Positions 25,017-34,199 of a stretch of DNA of 64,000 nt are shown piece after piece. Below the pieces are notes generated by a model, which was not told the DNA's origin, searched no databases, and saw nothing but the letters and a program-made list of their open reading frames with translations. Source of the DNA: Lysinibacillus sphaericus (GTDB lineage: Bacteria > Bacillota > Bacilli > Bacillales_A > Planococcaceae); the NCBI RefSeq assembly GCF_001629735.1, contig NZ_CP015224.1:3534001-3598000 (forward strand), read 5' to 3'. The first letter of the stretch is position 1, and each line of letters begins with the position of its first letter. The position numbers were made by a program, and so were the translations under genes.

Positions 25017-26426
25017 ATGAAAAGTTATAGAAAATGGAAAGCTTTATTAAACACAGCACTGACAGGCTTAATCGTATTTAGTGGTATAGCAAGTGCTTCA
25101 GCGGCTACCCCTGCGTTAAAGGAGCAGGAAAAATACGGAGTGGTTCAACAGGCTAGAACTACTACTGAAACATTAGAGGATTGGAAAAAATGGATGAATG
25201 ATCATGCTTACAGCTTGACTTCCATTGAGCCAGAGCCAGCTAGTTCGCAAAAAATCCCTTCTAATAAATTCGAGGATTTAGAGATGCTCAAGCCGATATT
25301 ACACGATAAACGCATTGTTTTTTTAGGAGAAAGCTCTCATGGAGTGGCACAGTTTAATCTCGTTAAAACACGTTTAATACAATTTTTACATCAAGAAATG
25401 GGTTACAATGTTTTAGCCTTTGAAAGTGGTCTTGGCGATGTCATGAATGCCCAAGGAAAAATTGACAAACAAGCTGCTCAACAAACAATGAAGGATGCTA
25501 TTTTTGGAGTATGGTGGACAAAAGAAACTTTACCTCTTTTTGAATATGCAAAAACAACTCAAGCTACAGAGAAGCCTCTTGTTCTAGCAGGCTTTGATAT
25601 TCAACAGCAAGGGGCATTTACAAATGGGGATTGGTTGCAAACCCCACAATTGGCTAAGCAGTTTAGGGATGCGGAGAAGCAACTCGCGGAGTGGAGCTCT
25701 AGCAAAGATCTAAAAGGCTACCAGAAAGAAAAAACAGCTATTATCAACGTATATAAACAAGTAAAATCTCAAGTTCAACAGAAAGAAAAAGAGCTTCAAA
25801 AGGTTTATCCGAATGAACTTCAAATAGTAAAATTGATGGAGCGCACTTTAGCAGACCGTATCCGTTTGGCAGACGAATATGTAGAGCTAACAATTCAGTC
25901 CAACATCGAGATGGAGCAAAATAAATATGAGTCATTTTTAAAAACAATGGAGTGGCGTGATCAGGCAATGATGGAGAACTTACTTTGGCTAGCTGAGGAA
26001 GTTTATCCAACCGAAAAGTTTATCGTTTGGGCGCATAATGACCATATTCGTAAGGCACAATCAGACGTAATGGGCTCCCCATATCCAGTTAAATTAATGG
26101 GTGAACGTTTACCGGATATCTACAAAAAATACAGCTATGTATTAGGTCTATATATGACAAGCGGAGAGACTGCCAATAATATGGGCGAGACGATGGCCGT
26201 TTTACCACCTATAAAAGGATCCATAGAAGATATTGTATCGTCAGTCAACGAACCTTACACATTCATTGATTTACGTAATCGTCAAAATGAACGTGGTAAC
26301 TCATGGATGTTTGAACCTCGCTTATCCTATAGCTGGGGAGTTATCCAAGAAAGTCTTGTTCCACGAGATCAATACGATGGTATTCTTTTAATTGATAAGG
26401 TGAATAAACCCACATATGTAAAATAA
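25017..26426 (+). CDS. Secreted erythromycin-esterase-family protein
   Basis: 469 residues, RBS AAAAGGG. The signal peptide has a positively charged start (MKSYRKWK), a hydrophobic core and ASASA cleavage near residue 30, with no lipobox. The Ere-type domain shows FLGESSHG (catalytic Glu/His), FESGLGD, FGVWWT and IVWAHNDHI. It is a paralogue in family, not a close copy, of the lipoprotein at 7523-8782, and it carries the same upstream operator. Macrolide hydrolysis is possible but unproven; secreted relatives often have unknown substrates. Confidence 0.88.
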   Translation: MKSYRKWKALLNTALTGLIVFSGIASASAATPALKEQEKYGVVQQARTTTETLEDWKKWMNDHAYSLTSIEPEPASSQKIPSNKFEDLEMLKPILHDKRIVFLGESSHGVAQFNLVKTRLIQFLHQEMGYNVLAFESGLGDVMNAQGKIDKQAAQQTMKDAIFGVWWTKETLPLFEYAKTTQATEKPLVLAGFDIQQQGAFTNGDWLQTPQLAKQFRDAEKQLAEWSSSKDLKGYQKEKTAIINVYKQVKSQVQQKEKELQKVYPNELQIVKLMERTLADRIRLADEYVELTIQSNIEMEQNKYESFLKTMEWRDQAMMENLLWLAEEVYPTEKFIVWAHNDHIRKAQSDVMGSPYPVKLMGERLPDIYKKYSYVLGLYMTSGETANNMGETMAVLPPIKGSIEDIVSSVNEPYTFIDLRNRQNERGNSWMFEPRLSYSWGVIQESLVPRDQYDGILLIDKVNKPTYVK

Positions 26427-26436
26427 CCTTTATAAT

Positions 26437-26468
26437 ATAGCAAACTAGTATCCTAGTTTGCTATTACT
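26437..26468. terminator. Bidirectional terminator
   Basis: A perfect 12-bp stem ATAGCAAACTAG/CTAGTTTGCTAT around TATC, between convergent genes. Confidence 0.82.
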
Positions 26469-26470
26469 TT

Positions 26471-27646
26471 CTAAGTATCCATTGATATCGTTTCCCACTC
26501 TTCATTTTGATGACCGATCAACCAGAATAAGGCTCTACGTCTTTCCATAACAATACTTTCATTCATTCCAACAGGAGCCGGTCGTTCTTGTATACGACTA
26601 TTTACGCACGCCCAGTGTAATCTGAATATCTTGTCGGCTTCATCCATTATTTCTTTCTGACTACGCATCATAATTTGAAGATAAAATTGCTCAAACGTTT
26701 CGCAGTTAGAAATAACTTGAATAGCGTACTCACAATCACATACTTCATCAGGGAAATCAAGCTCTTTAACAAATCCCAGTACCCAAATCAGTATCCAATA
26801 AGCTTCATATTGCCATGAAATATTAATGGCGTCTTGTGCATTTGGTTGTTGATCATATAAAAAGGCCCTTTCATTGTCCGTTAGATTTGCCTCGACTTCA
26901 TATTTATGCAACATATTGATGAAGAAATCTCTTGATTCTTCAACATTTTCTCCTTGTGCCACATCACAAGCAAATTGAATAACAATTAGTAAAGCTACAG
27001 CTCTTCTAGCAATATCCTCTTTGGCTTTAAGCTGACAAGCTCCAATTGGCGGAAGTTGCGGGAGTGAATCTGTGTATGGAATACCGTTTTCTTTTAAATA
27101 CGCTATCGTTTTATTCTTTCTTTGATGACCTTCTTCCGATGTCACCTCTTGTCCCCTCACCTTCAGTGTACAAGCATAAGGCCTAAAGTTAGATGGCCCT
27201 GATTGCCCATCAGGATAAACAATGACTGCACCTTCTTTGTCTAACAAGGTACCATTTGGTAAAAATCCAATTCCTCCAATGGTTAATAGCAGGCTCAAAC
27301 ATAACTGCATTTGTTCATCCTTTATTTCTTTTTCACATTCGATCGCAATTACTGTATTTAACACAGAAATTTGCGTTAAAACTAATTCTTTTAAATGGTT
27401 ATCCTCAAATGGAATACTGTTGTAATAGCTCATCATTCCAGGGATATTATTGACAAAGTATTCTGAGTTTGTATCTTCAGACATCACCCTAACCATCAAT
27501 TTATATTTGTTAAAAAATGCTTTGGATTTTATAAGATAGTTATCTTCATTTTTTTCAATAGCAAAACCTTTACTAAAAACATCGAAAATCTTACATTCGA
27601 TTTCTTTTGTATTATTCATAGAAGCGAATATAGTGAAATTGTTCAA
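26471..27646 (-). CDS. DUF4272 domain-containing protein
   Basis: 391 residues from a TTG start with GGGGGAG six bases upstream. DUF4272 features occupy about 180-370: RKNKTIAYLKENGIPYTDSLPQLP, EDIARRAVALLIVIQFACDVAQGE and YEAYWILIWVLGFVKELDFPDEVCD. The N-terminal part (1-170) resembles the extra domain of long family members. The function is unknown. DUF4272 proteins are often found with SUKH-type immunity proteins, as here, 29 bases after a SUKH gene. Confidence 0.85.
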   Translation of the reverse strand: MNNFTIFASMNNTKEIECKIFDVFSKGFAIEKNEDNYLIKSKAFFNKYKLMVRVMSEDTNSEYFVNNIPGMMSYYNSIPFEDNHLKELVLTQISVLNTVIAIECEKEIKDEQMQLCLSLLLTIGGIGFLPNGTLLDKEGAVIVYPDGQSGPSNFRPYACTLKVRGQEVTSEEGHQRKNKTIAYLKENGIPYTDSLPQLPPIGACQLKAKEDIARRAVALLIVIQFACDVAQGENVEESRDFFINMLHKYEVEANLTDNERAFLYDQQPNAQDAINISWQYEAYWILIWVLGFVKELDFPDEVCDCEYAIQVISNCETFEQFYLQIMMRSQKEIMDEADKIFRLHWACVNSRIQERPAPVGMNESIVMERRRALFWLIGHQNEEWETISMDT

Positions 27647-27675
27647 TTATTTCTCCCCCTTACAATTATTAGATT

Positions 27676-28953
27676 TCACCAAAGTTCAATGCCCTCTAGA
27701 GCTTGGCTAAAAAATTGTTTATGTTTTCGTAGTACTTCATTGTCCTTCCAAAACATAAGCAATGACAGCCATTTCTCCATATCCACTGGAGTTGTCGGTT
27801 TAATTCCCTGCTGCAACATTTGGCATACGGCTCGTATTGCTATTTGACGCTCTACTTCCCTACCATTCAACCACTCAAATAAAGTTTCTGCACTCGGCTG
27901 TGATTCTACTAAAAGCGTATCCCACCCCTCTATCGGAAAAGAAACATAACGTTTCATCCATGCTATTGTTCTAGGGTTATGAAAATGACGTAGTCGATGT
28001 AAAGCTGTATAAGATTCAATTCTCCTTTTTACAATATCTTGAAGAACAAGTGATAACCCCACTTCTTCTGGTAGACAGTAGGCGGTTAAATAATCTCTAA
28101 TACTAGTAGGCAAATCATTTTGGTCTTCCCAAAGTGTCATCACCCAATGACTGGCCTCTGTTGCACAAACCTCTACTAGCACTTTGCACCATACTTCTTT
28201 ATCCGATAAACGCCGTGATTGTTCAATTTGATTTTGAAGTGCGGCAAACACTTCCCCAGTATTTAACCGTGTAAATGCTTCACGAACCCTAGTATCCTTC
28301 ATACCATGCATCGACACATATAGGAGTAAAGTATCCAGTTGATACATAACGTTCTCCCACGTTGAAGTTAAAAATTGTTCAAACCACTTCAGCCAGATTT
28401 GAGAAGTGGTCAGACTTAAATCTAGTCCACCTTCACTACAAAACTGTAGATACTGTCCACAATCTGCCCCTATGCATCCTAAAGTTGTAGCTCTCTCTAC
28501 ATAATCTTTAAAATTCAAGGCAAGAAGGTCATACTCACCCCCCTCATGACTCCAATACCAAACGGAACCATCCTCAATCTTAATCAGAAGCGCATCACCA
28601 TTGCCAGCCGTATGAAATTGTAGGTATAGTTGTTCTTTTGCATTATCACTATCTCCGCCAAAATCAGGGAATTCGAGTTCTTCCAAGCTCCAGCCAAAAT
28701 CACCTAAAGGTGTGTCTTCCAGCTCAATAGGAAGTAGTGCCTCGTCAGGTAAAGACCAATACACCCCCACTTGCCGAGAACAATGAAGTAATACATCACG
28801 GAACTCAGAAGGAATCGGGACGCCGAGCCGCATCTCTACCATTGATAGTTCATGCACAGTAGCCATAGGCTTTATCTCCAGTGGATGAATCCAAGCACCC
28901 TGCTGTTCAAGCTGTTTTAATAATTGCGTCCATCGATCAACCCATATTTGCAT
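27676..28953 (-). CDS. SMI1/KNR4 (SUKH-1) family protein
   Basis: 425 residues. Residues 1-155 are a SUKH domain: VHELSMVEMRLGVPIPSEFRDVLLHCSRQVGVYW and DGSVWYWSHEGGEYDLLALNFKDYVER. The rest is a helical extension with no motif I recognise. SUKH proteins are commonly immunity factors against polymorphic or contact-dependent toxins. No toxin gene lies next to it. With the DUF4272 gene it forms a two-gene unit. Confidence 0.85.
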   Translation of the reverse strand: MQIWVDRWTQLLKQLEQQGAWIHPLEIKPMATVHELSMVEMRLGVPIPSEFRDVLLHCSRQVGVYWSLPDEALLPIELEDTPLGDFGWSLEELEFPDFGGDSDNAKEQLYLQFHTAGNGDALLIKIEDGSVWYWSHEGGEYDLLALNFKDYVERATTLGCIGADCGQYLQFCSEGGLDLSLTTSQIWLKWFEQFLTSTWENVMYQLDTLLLYVSMHGMKDTRVREAFTRLNTGEVFAALQNQIEQSRRLSDKEVWCKVLVEVCATEASHWVMTLWEDQNDLPTSIRDYLTAYCLPEEVGLSLVLQDIVKRRIESYTALHRLRHFHNPRTIAWMKRYVSFPIEGWDTLLVESQPSAETLFEWLNGREVERQIAIRAVCQMLQQGIKPTTPVDMEKWLSLLMFWKDNEVLRKHKQFFSQALEGIELW

Positions 28954-29205
28954 ATCTATTCCTCCATGCTTAGAAAAATATTTCGGATAATGCTCTACTT
29001 TTTTCTCTACTAATGTATCGTCAGAAAGTCATTTATGTATTAGAGTTTGGTTTTACTTTGCCTAAAAACACTCGGATTTTACTTCTATTTAAATTCAAAA
29101 TATATGCTAAATTACTTACCTTTACTAGTTCTTTCCAGTTTTCTTCAGCAATTCTCATAAATCGTATCATGTTGACAATTTGGAAGGATGCGCCTATTAT
29201 TATAA

Positions 29206-29221
29206 ATACATTCGAATGTAT
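29206..29221 (+). promoter_or_regulatory. TetR operator O1
   Basis: ATACATTCGAATGTAT is a perfect 16-base palindrome immediately before the TetR gene's ribosome site. Near-copies at 29919 and 29965 precede the hydrolase gene. Confidence 0.75.
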
Positions 29222-29238
29222 CTATAAGGAGATATTTT

Positions 29239-29880
29239 ATGGCCAGAAATAAATATCCAGAAGTTACGAGAAAAAGAATCATTGAATCAGCTGTTAAATT
29301 ATTTACTTTAAACGGTTGGGATAATGTAACGATTCAAGAAATTGTCGATGATGTAGGGGATATTACTAGAGGAGCATTTTATCATCATTTTAAAACGCGT
29401 GCTGATGTTATTGATGCCATCACAAAGGAAATGCTAACAGCAAATAATTATTTTAATGACATCTCAGATTTGGAAAACTTAAATGCTTTAGAGCGTTTAA
29501 GACAAGGCATTTCTTTCTCAATTTCTCAAAGCGGAAAGGAAGAAAACTTATCCTCGATTCATTTGAAAATGAATTCTGCCGAGTTTGTTTATAGCCGCAT
29601 CACAGAAGGAATTCAGGTTGTTGCACCAGGAATTCAAAAAATTATTGATGAGGGCAATCAAGACGGCTCACTGCAAGTTGCTTTCCCGAAGCAAGCAGCT
29701 GAAACTTTTACAATGCTTTTTGACATTTGGATGAATCCTGAAATATTTCGTGTAAGCCGAGCTGAATTTATTCATAAAATTGAACATATAAGTTTGATGT
29801 TCAAAGGAATTGGCATACCACTTATGAATGATGAATTGAAAGATGTTTTTTTAGCATTATTTGATAAAGTGCAGGAATAA
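29239..29880 (+). CDS. TetR-family transcriptional regulator
   Basis: 213 residues, RBS AAGGAG. The N-terminal TetR HTH reads RKRIIESAVKLFTLNGWDNVTIQEIVDDVGDITRGAFYHHFKTRADVIDAI. The helical ligand domain is undefined. Three copies of an ATACATTCG-type palindrome flank the gene, one before itself and two before the following hydrolase gene. Autoregulation and repression of the hydrolase are therefore likely. Confidence 0.92.
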   Translation: MARNKYPEVTRKRIIESAVKLFTLNGWDNVTIQEIVDDVGDITRGAFYHHFKTRADVIDAITKEMLTANNYFNDISDLENLNALERLRQGISFSISQSGKEENLSSIHLKMNSAEFVYSRITEGIQVVAPGIQKIIDEGNQDGSLQVAFPKQAAETFTMLFDIWMNPEIFRVSRAEFIHKIEHISLMFKGIGIPLMNDELKDVFLALFDKVQE

Positions 29881-29912
29881 TAAACTACTATATGTAGTTT
29901 ATTATTTTAATC
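29876..29912 (+). terminator. Terminator after tetR
   Basis: A perfect 13-bp stem AATAATAAACTAC/GTAGTTTATTATT (29876-29906), then T-rich sequence. Confidence 0.75.
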
Positions 29913-29918
29913 TTATAC

Positions 29919-29980
29919 ATACATTCGTATGTATATATACTTAAAAATATTTTTAATTAATTTCATACATTTGTATGTAT
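29919..29980 (+). promoter_or_regulatory. TetR operators O2 and O3
   Basis: ATACATTCGTATGTAT (29919-29934) and ATACATTTGTATGTAT (29965-29980) are near-copies of O1, 30 bases apart, flanking the presumed promoter of the hydrolase gene. Confidence 0.72.
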
Positions 29981-29997
29981 GAAAAAGGAGATAAATG

Positions 29998-31407
29998 ATG
30001 AAAACCTTAGAAGTACTATTTACACTTATTTTAATACTATCGAGTATCTCACTAACTTTTAGACAACGTGGAGTAACTACAATAAATCTTATTATGATAG
30101 CTACCAATTATGTTTTGTTAATTGGAACAGTTATGACAATTGGTGCTAACTGGCGCATGATCCCTGCTTATTTTGTTTTGATGTTATTAACATTACAAGT
30201 TTTTGTGAAGCCAAAAAGTACAATTGTTTCAAAAAAATTAAGGATGAAAATAATTAAAACTTCAGGTATTGTTGTGGCCACTATTACAATGTTCACATTA
30301 CCAACGTTATTTCCAATCATGTCTTTTCCTGAGCCAACAGGAAAATACACAGTAGGAACACAGACATTTCACCTGACCGATAAGAATCGCAAAGAATTTG
30401 TCGTACCTAATCATCAGGTGAATCGCGAACTGATGATTCAAGTTTATTATCCTGCTGAAAAAGAGACAGGACAACCGTCACCCTACTTTAAAGATATAGA
30501 TGCGTTAACACAACAGTTAGCAACGACACAGGGTTTTCCCAATATCGCGACAACGCATTTAGGACTGACGAAAACCCATTCTTATCAAGATGCCACAGCT
30601 ATAAAGTCTAAAGAAAAATTTCCACTTTTATTATTTGCACATGGTATGAGTTTATATAGTCGCCAAAATACCTTCCAACTAGAAGAATTAGTGAGTCATG
30701 GCTATATTGTCGTTGCTCTTAACTTTACAGGTGATGCGGCAACAACAATATTCCCCGATGGTGATCGGGTTGATTTTACACCAATTGAAAACACCATTAC
30801 ATTCTTGAATAATCGAATCCATCTTTGGGAGCAGGATGCATCATTTGTTTTAGATGAAGTCATTAAAGGCGATTTTGATAAGAACTTTCGTGCAATAGCC
30901 TCACTAATTGACTACGATAGCATTGGTATGCTAGGTCATTCTTTTGGCGGTGCTACTTCAGCTCAAATGCTAGTAAAGGATAATCGTATTAAAGCAGCCA
31001 TTGATATGGATGGTGGGTTATATGGCGATCCAATGCCAAAAAATGGTCCTAAAAAGCCTTTTATGCTGATGAATGCTGAGGCATCCATTAACTTTATGAA
31101 AGATGCGTATAACCAGCAGCCTGGTAATCGTGATGAATTGTTTGCAGAAGCTTATCTACGAAATAAAACAATTGAAAAGCCTGGTGTCTACACAGCTATT
31201 ATTCCAAAAACAAATCACGGAAGTTTTACAGATTTAGCAGCCGTTTCGCCGATTATTAATGAATCTGGGGCAGACGTAAATGCAATTTATAAATTGATTA
31301 ATGAATTATCACTTGGCTTTTTCGATAAAAATTTAAAAGGAATCCAAGACAATAAATTAAATAAAATACAAAAGGCACATCCGGAAATAAACTTAACATT
31401 GCATTAA
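29998..31407 (+). CDS. Membrane-anchored alpha/beta hydrolase (PAF-acetylhydrolase-like)
   Basis: 469 residues. ATG 29998 has AAAGGAG at 7 bases; the adjacent ATG 29995 is also possible. Residues 1-115 contain about four hydrophobic helices, then a catalytic domain with FPLLLFAHGMS (oxyanion region), IGMLGHSFGGATSA (nucleophile Ser) and IPKTNHGSF (catalytic His). It resembles isoform-II platelet-activating-factor acetylhydrolases and dienelactone-type hydrolases. TetR operators suggest induction by its substrate or a related lipid or ester. Confidence 0.85.
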   Translation: MKTLEVLFTLILILSSISLTFRQRGVTTINLIMIATNYVLLIGTVMTIGANWRMIPAYFVLMLLTLQVFVKPKSTIVSKKLRMKIIKTSGIVVATITMFTLPTLFPIMSFPEPTGKYTVGTQTFHLTDKNRKEFVVPNHQVNRELMIQVYYPAEKETGQPSPYFKDIDALTQQLATTQGFPNIATTHLGLTKTHSYQDATAIKSKEKFPLLLFAHGMSLYSRQNTFQLEELVSHGYIVVALNFTGDAATTIFPDGDRVDFTPIENTITFLNNRIHLWEQDASFVLDEVIKGDFDKNFRAIASLIDYDSIGMLGHSFGGATSAQMLVKDNRIKAAIDMDGGLYGDPMPKNGPKKPFMLMNAEASINFMKDAYNQQPGNRDELFAEAYLRNKTIEKPGVYTAIIPKTNHGSFTDLAAVSPIINESGADVNAIYKLINELSLGFFDKNLKGIQDNKLNKIQKAHPEINLTLH

Positions 31408-31417
31408 GTACATTTGG

Positions 31418-31457
31418 GGTTGTTGATAGGCAGAGATGCATCAACAGCCTTCTTTTA
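31418..31457 (+). terminator. Terminator after the hydrolase gene
   Basis: GGTTGTTGAT pairs with ATCAACAGCC (31440-31449), followed by TTCTTTTATTT. It overlaps the end of the convergent MerR gene. Confidence 0.7.
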
Positions 31458-32271
31458 TTTCCACCATAATTTTTGTTACATATTCTTCTTCACGGTTTTT
31501 AATAACCGCATCATAAATATATTCCTCATAAACATATTGCCCCAGTTCATACCCCTGTTCTCTCATGACCTGAAATAATCGCTTGTAAGTTTCACCTAGT
31601 GTCGTAGATGTTCCAACATGGTATCCAACAATAAACTTTCCTTCAATCGCTTTAAAATAAGGATGACCTTCCTGTGGATGTGGCTGTTCAATATATAAAT
31701 ACCTATAATTATCATAGTTGCCCGCTAATACCTGCTCCCTTTTGGTAATTCCGCCAATGGGATAACCTGTGTCTAAGCGAGAGCGATCCAATTCATCAAT
31801 AAAATCAGAGACCGCCTTCACAAATTGTTCTTCCGTTGAATCCTCAATATTTTGACTTAAATACAAGGTTGCCTCTGGAAAATGTTCAATTGTAATGCTA
31901 TCAAAATCAAGTTGTAGGGACTCCTTCGTTAAATCAATTTTGACATCAATAATACCTTCAATCATCTCCAGTTCTTGCCGCTTTTTCGCAACAATTTCCT
32001 TTTGTAGATGCATCAATTCTAAAAAATTTTCAGGTGATTTCTCAGCCATATACTGCTGAATATCTTTCAAAGACATGCCAACAGCCTTTAATAACTCAAT
32101 GACACCAAAAAAATCATACTGAGCGAGTGAATAATATCGATAATCTTTACTATCTTTCATAACAGGAGATAGCAAGCCAATTTGATCGTAATAAATTAAA
32201 GTTTGTTTATTAACTTTGCATATTTTAGCAAATTCACCAGTTGTAAAATATTTTACATTTTTATTAAGCAT
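31441..32271 (-). CDS. MerR-family multidrug regulator (BltR/BmrR-like)
   Basis: 276 residues. The MerR HTH is YFTTGEFAKICKVNKQTLIYYDQIGLLSPVMKDSKDYRYYS. A coiled-coil dimer helix spans about 80-125, and a GyrI-like effector domain spans about 125-276. This is the plan of BmrR/BltR, which bind cationic drugs. It is divergent from a BltD-like acetyltransferase and a MATE exporter with a classic long-spacer MerR promoter between them. Confidence 0.9.
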   Translation of the reverse strand: MLNKNVKYFTTGEFAKICKVNKQTLIYYDQIGLLSPVMKDSKDYRYYSLAQYDFFGVIELLKAVGMSLKDIQQYMAEKSPENFLELMHLQKEIVAKKRQELEMIEGIIDVKIDLTKESLQLDFDSITIEHFPEATLYLSQNIEDSTEEQFVKAVSDFIDELDRSRLDTGYPIGGITKREQVLAGNYDNYRYLYIEQPHPQEGHPYFKAIEGKFIVGYHVGTSTTLGETYKRLFQVMREQGYELGQYVYEEYIYDAVIKNREEEYVTKIMVEIKEGC

Positions 32272-32288
32272 TTTTTGAGTATCCTCTC

Positions 32289-32319
32289 TTGACTATATAG
32301 TAACTATATACTTTAAATT
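32289..32319 (+). promoter_or_regulatory. MerR-type promoter/operator with 19-bp spacer
   Basis: TTGACT (32289-32294), a 19-base spacer, and TAAATT (32314-32319). The spacer region holds the near-perfect dyad ACTATATAGT-A-ACTATATACT. The overlong spacer with a dyad inside is the hallmark of promoters activated by DNA-twisting MerR proteins. It drives the bltD-like/MATE operon. Confidence 0.8.
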
Positions 32320-32357
32320 GTACCTATTCACAATAAAAATAGAAAGGTTTTGACATT

Positions 32358-32825
32358 ATGTTCACGGAGATTCGTGACATTACAGCTTTTAACAAACAAG
32401 AAATATTAGCATTACGCATTGCTGACAATCAGCAAAATTTTATCGAAAGTACAGACCAATGCTTAGCAGAGGCGGAAATGGATCGGCGCTTTACACCTTT
32501 AGGCTTGTATAAGGATAGCACCGTGATAGGCTTCGCTATGTATGGCGTATTTCCTCATGAGGATCATAGTCAACGAGTATGGCTTGATCGTTATTTAATT
32601 GATGAGCGCTATCAGCGACAAGGTTTAGGTAAACATTTTTTACAGCAGCTTATACATTACTTAACAGAAAAATTCAACTGTCACAAAATATATTTAAGTG
32701 TTTATGACAATAATGCAGTAGCTATTCAGCTATATAAACAGTTTGGCTTTATATTTAATGGTGAACTAGATGATAAAGGGGAAAAAGTAATGGTCTTAGA
32801 GGTGCATGGACATGACAACCATTAA
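32358..32825 (+). CDS. bltD: Spermine/spermidine acetyltransferase, BltD-like (GNAT)
   Basis: 155 residues, RBS GAAAGG. Strongly reminiscent of B. subtilis BltD along its length: QQNFIESTDQCLAEAE, VIGFAMYGVFPHEDH, VWLDRYLIDERYQRQGLGKHF (acetyl-CoA loop Q/RxxGxG/A) and IYLSVYDNNAVAIQLYKQFGF. In B. subtilis, bltD follows the Blt drug exporter and acetylates spermidine. Here the partner is a MATE pump starting 14 bases before this gene ends. Confidence 0.88.
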   Translation: MFTEIRDITAFNKQEILALRIADNQQNFIESTDQCLAEAEMDRRFTPLGLYKDSTVIGFAMYGVFPHEDHSQRVWLDRYLIDERYQRQGLGKHFLQQLIHYLTEKFNCHKIYLSVYDNNAVAIQLYKQFGFIFNGELDDKGEKVMVLEVHGHDNH

Positions 32826-34155
32826 TCCAATAGAAACAAGGCCGCTCAAACCACTGTTTTTATCCTATTTATTTCCAGCGATGATTGGCATGCTCCTAAT
32901 GTCCGTGAATATTTTAGTGGATGGCATTTTCGTCAGTCACGGCGTGGGTCCTACAGCGTTAGCAGGCGTTAATATTGCTGTTCCGATTTTCTCTATTCTG
33001 CTGTCTATTTCTCTTTGGATTGGGATGGGTGGAGCTACACTCTATTCCATTTCTCTTGGGGAGGGCAATAAGCAACGAGCCCATCAGCTCTTTACGTTGG
33101 CGTTTACTACAATGCTTGTGGTCGTGTTAACAATTATCGGGTTCCTTGCGTTTAATTTAAAAGATATTTCTTATATATTCGGTGCGAGTGATGATACGTA
33201 TCCATATGTGCAAGAGTATTTACACGTTATTTTGTTATTTGGGGTGTTTTATACAATTGAAAATCTTTTAAGTATTTTTATTCGCAATGATGGTAATCCA
33301 AAGCTAGCTATGCTAGGTTTAATTACAACATCCGTATTGAATATTATCTTAAATTATATTTTTATCTTCGTTCTAGATTATGGTGTAACAGGCTGTGCAT
33401 TAGCAACAGCAATAGCTACTATCATAGGTACAGCTGTACTATGTCTTCATTTTTTCCGTCCACAATCTGAATTAAAGTTTGTCTCTTCATTCTTCAATAA
33501 AACAGATTTAAGAAAAATTTTTGCTATAGGCTTACCTAGTTTTATTGTCGAGGCCTCTGTAGCAGTTATTATCATTTTATATAACGTTACCTTTTTACAC
33601 TATCTAGGGGCAAGTGGCGTGACAGCCTATGCAATGGTCAATTATATTCATACAGTCCTGTTAACAATTTTTCTAGGTATTGGCATGGCCCTACAGCCAT
33701 TAGTTAGCTATCATCATGGGGCAAGATTATTGGAGAGGTTAACAGCATTACTAAAAATCGGATTAGCTACGGCTTTTATTTTAGGATTAACAACAGCACT
33801 TATAGCCATGCTTTTTCCTTCACAGCTCATGGCGTTATTCGGAGATAGTTCATTCGAAATTCGTCATATGGCAACTCAAGGCTTTGTTCATTTTGCTATA
33901 GGCTATGTATTTTTAGGTATCAATATGGTGCTCGCCGAATTCTTTCAATCTATCGAAAAAATTCGTATTGCCACGACTATTATGTTACTTCGGAGTATTA
34001 TTTTATTTATTCCAACGCTTATTCTTCTACCTAAAGTGTTTGGCTCTCAAGCTATTTGGTGGACTTTCCCAGTGGCAGAAGGGATTACAGCCTTGCTTAT
34101 TTACGGGTATATCAAAAAAAATCCACGAATAATTGCCTCTCCTGGCGATGCTTAA
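32812..34155 (+). CDS. MATE-family efflux transporter
   Basis: 447 residues from ATG 32812, which has AGAGGTG eight bases upstream; an ATG at 32806 is too close to it. Twelve membrane helices in two MatE repeats (LMSVNILVDGIFVSHGVGPTALAGVNIAVPIF). These antiporters export drugs or polyamines using Na+ or H+. It is translationally coupled to bltD and under the MerR promoter. It appears to replace the MFS pump Blt of the classical locus. Confidence 0.9.
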   Translation: MTTINPIETRPLKPLFLSYLFPAMIGMLLMSVNILVDGIFVSHGVGPTALAGVNIAVPIFSILLSISLWIGMGGATLYSISLGEGNKQRAHQLFTLAFTTMLVVVLTIIGFLAFNLKDISYIFGASDDTYPYVQEYLHVILLFGVFYTIENLLSIFIRNDGNPKLAMLGLITTSVLNIILNYIFIFVLDYGVTGCALATAIATIIGTAVLCLHFFRPQSELKFVSSFFNKTDLRKIFAIGLPSFIVEASVAVIIILYNVTFLHYLGASGVTAYAMVNYIHTVLLTIFLGIGMALQPLVSYHHGARLLERLTALLKIGLATAFILGLTTALIAMLFPSQLMALFGDSSFEIRHMATQGFVHFAIGYVFLGINMVLAEFFQSIEKIRIATTIMLLRSIILFIPTLILLPKVFGSQAIWWTFPVAEGITALLIYGYIKKNPRIIASPGDA

Positions 34156-34157
34156 AT

Positions 34158-34195
34158 GAAAAGGGACCTTGTCATTAAACAGGTCCCTTTTCCTA
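34158..34195. terminator. Bidirectional terminator
   Basis: GAAAAGGGACCT (34158-34169) pairs with AGGTCCCTTTTC (34181-34192), between the MATE gene and the convergent GNAT gene. Confidence 0.88.
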
Positions 34196-34199
34196 CTAT

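Noticed and set aside
29013..29252. 79-codon plus-strand frame before tetR
   Set aside because: It runs into the tetR gene in another frame and has no ribosome site.
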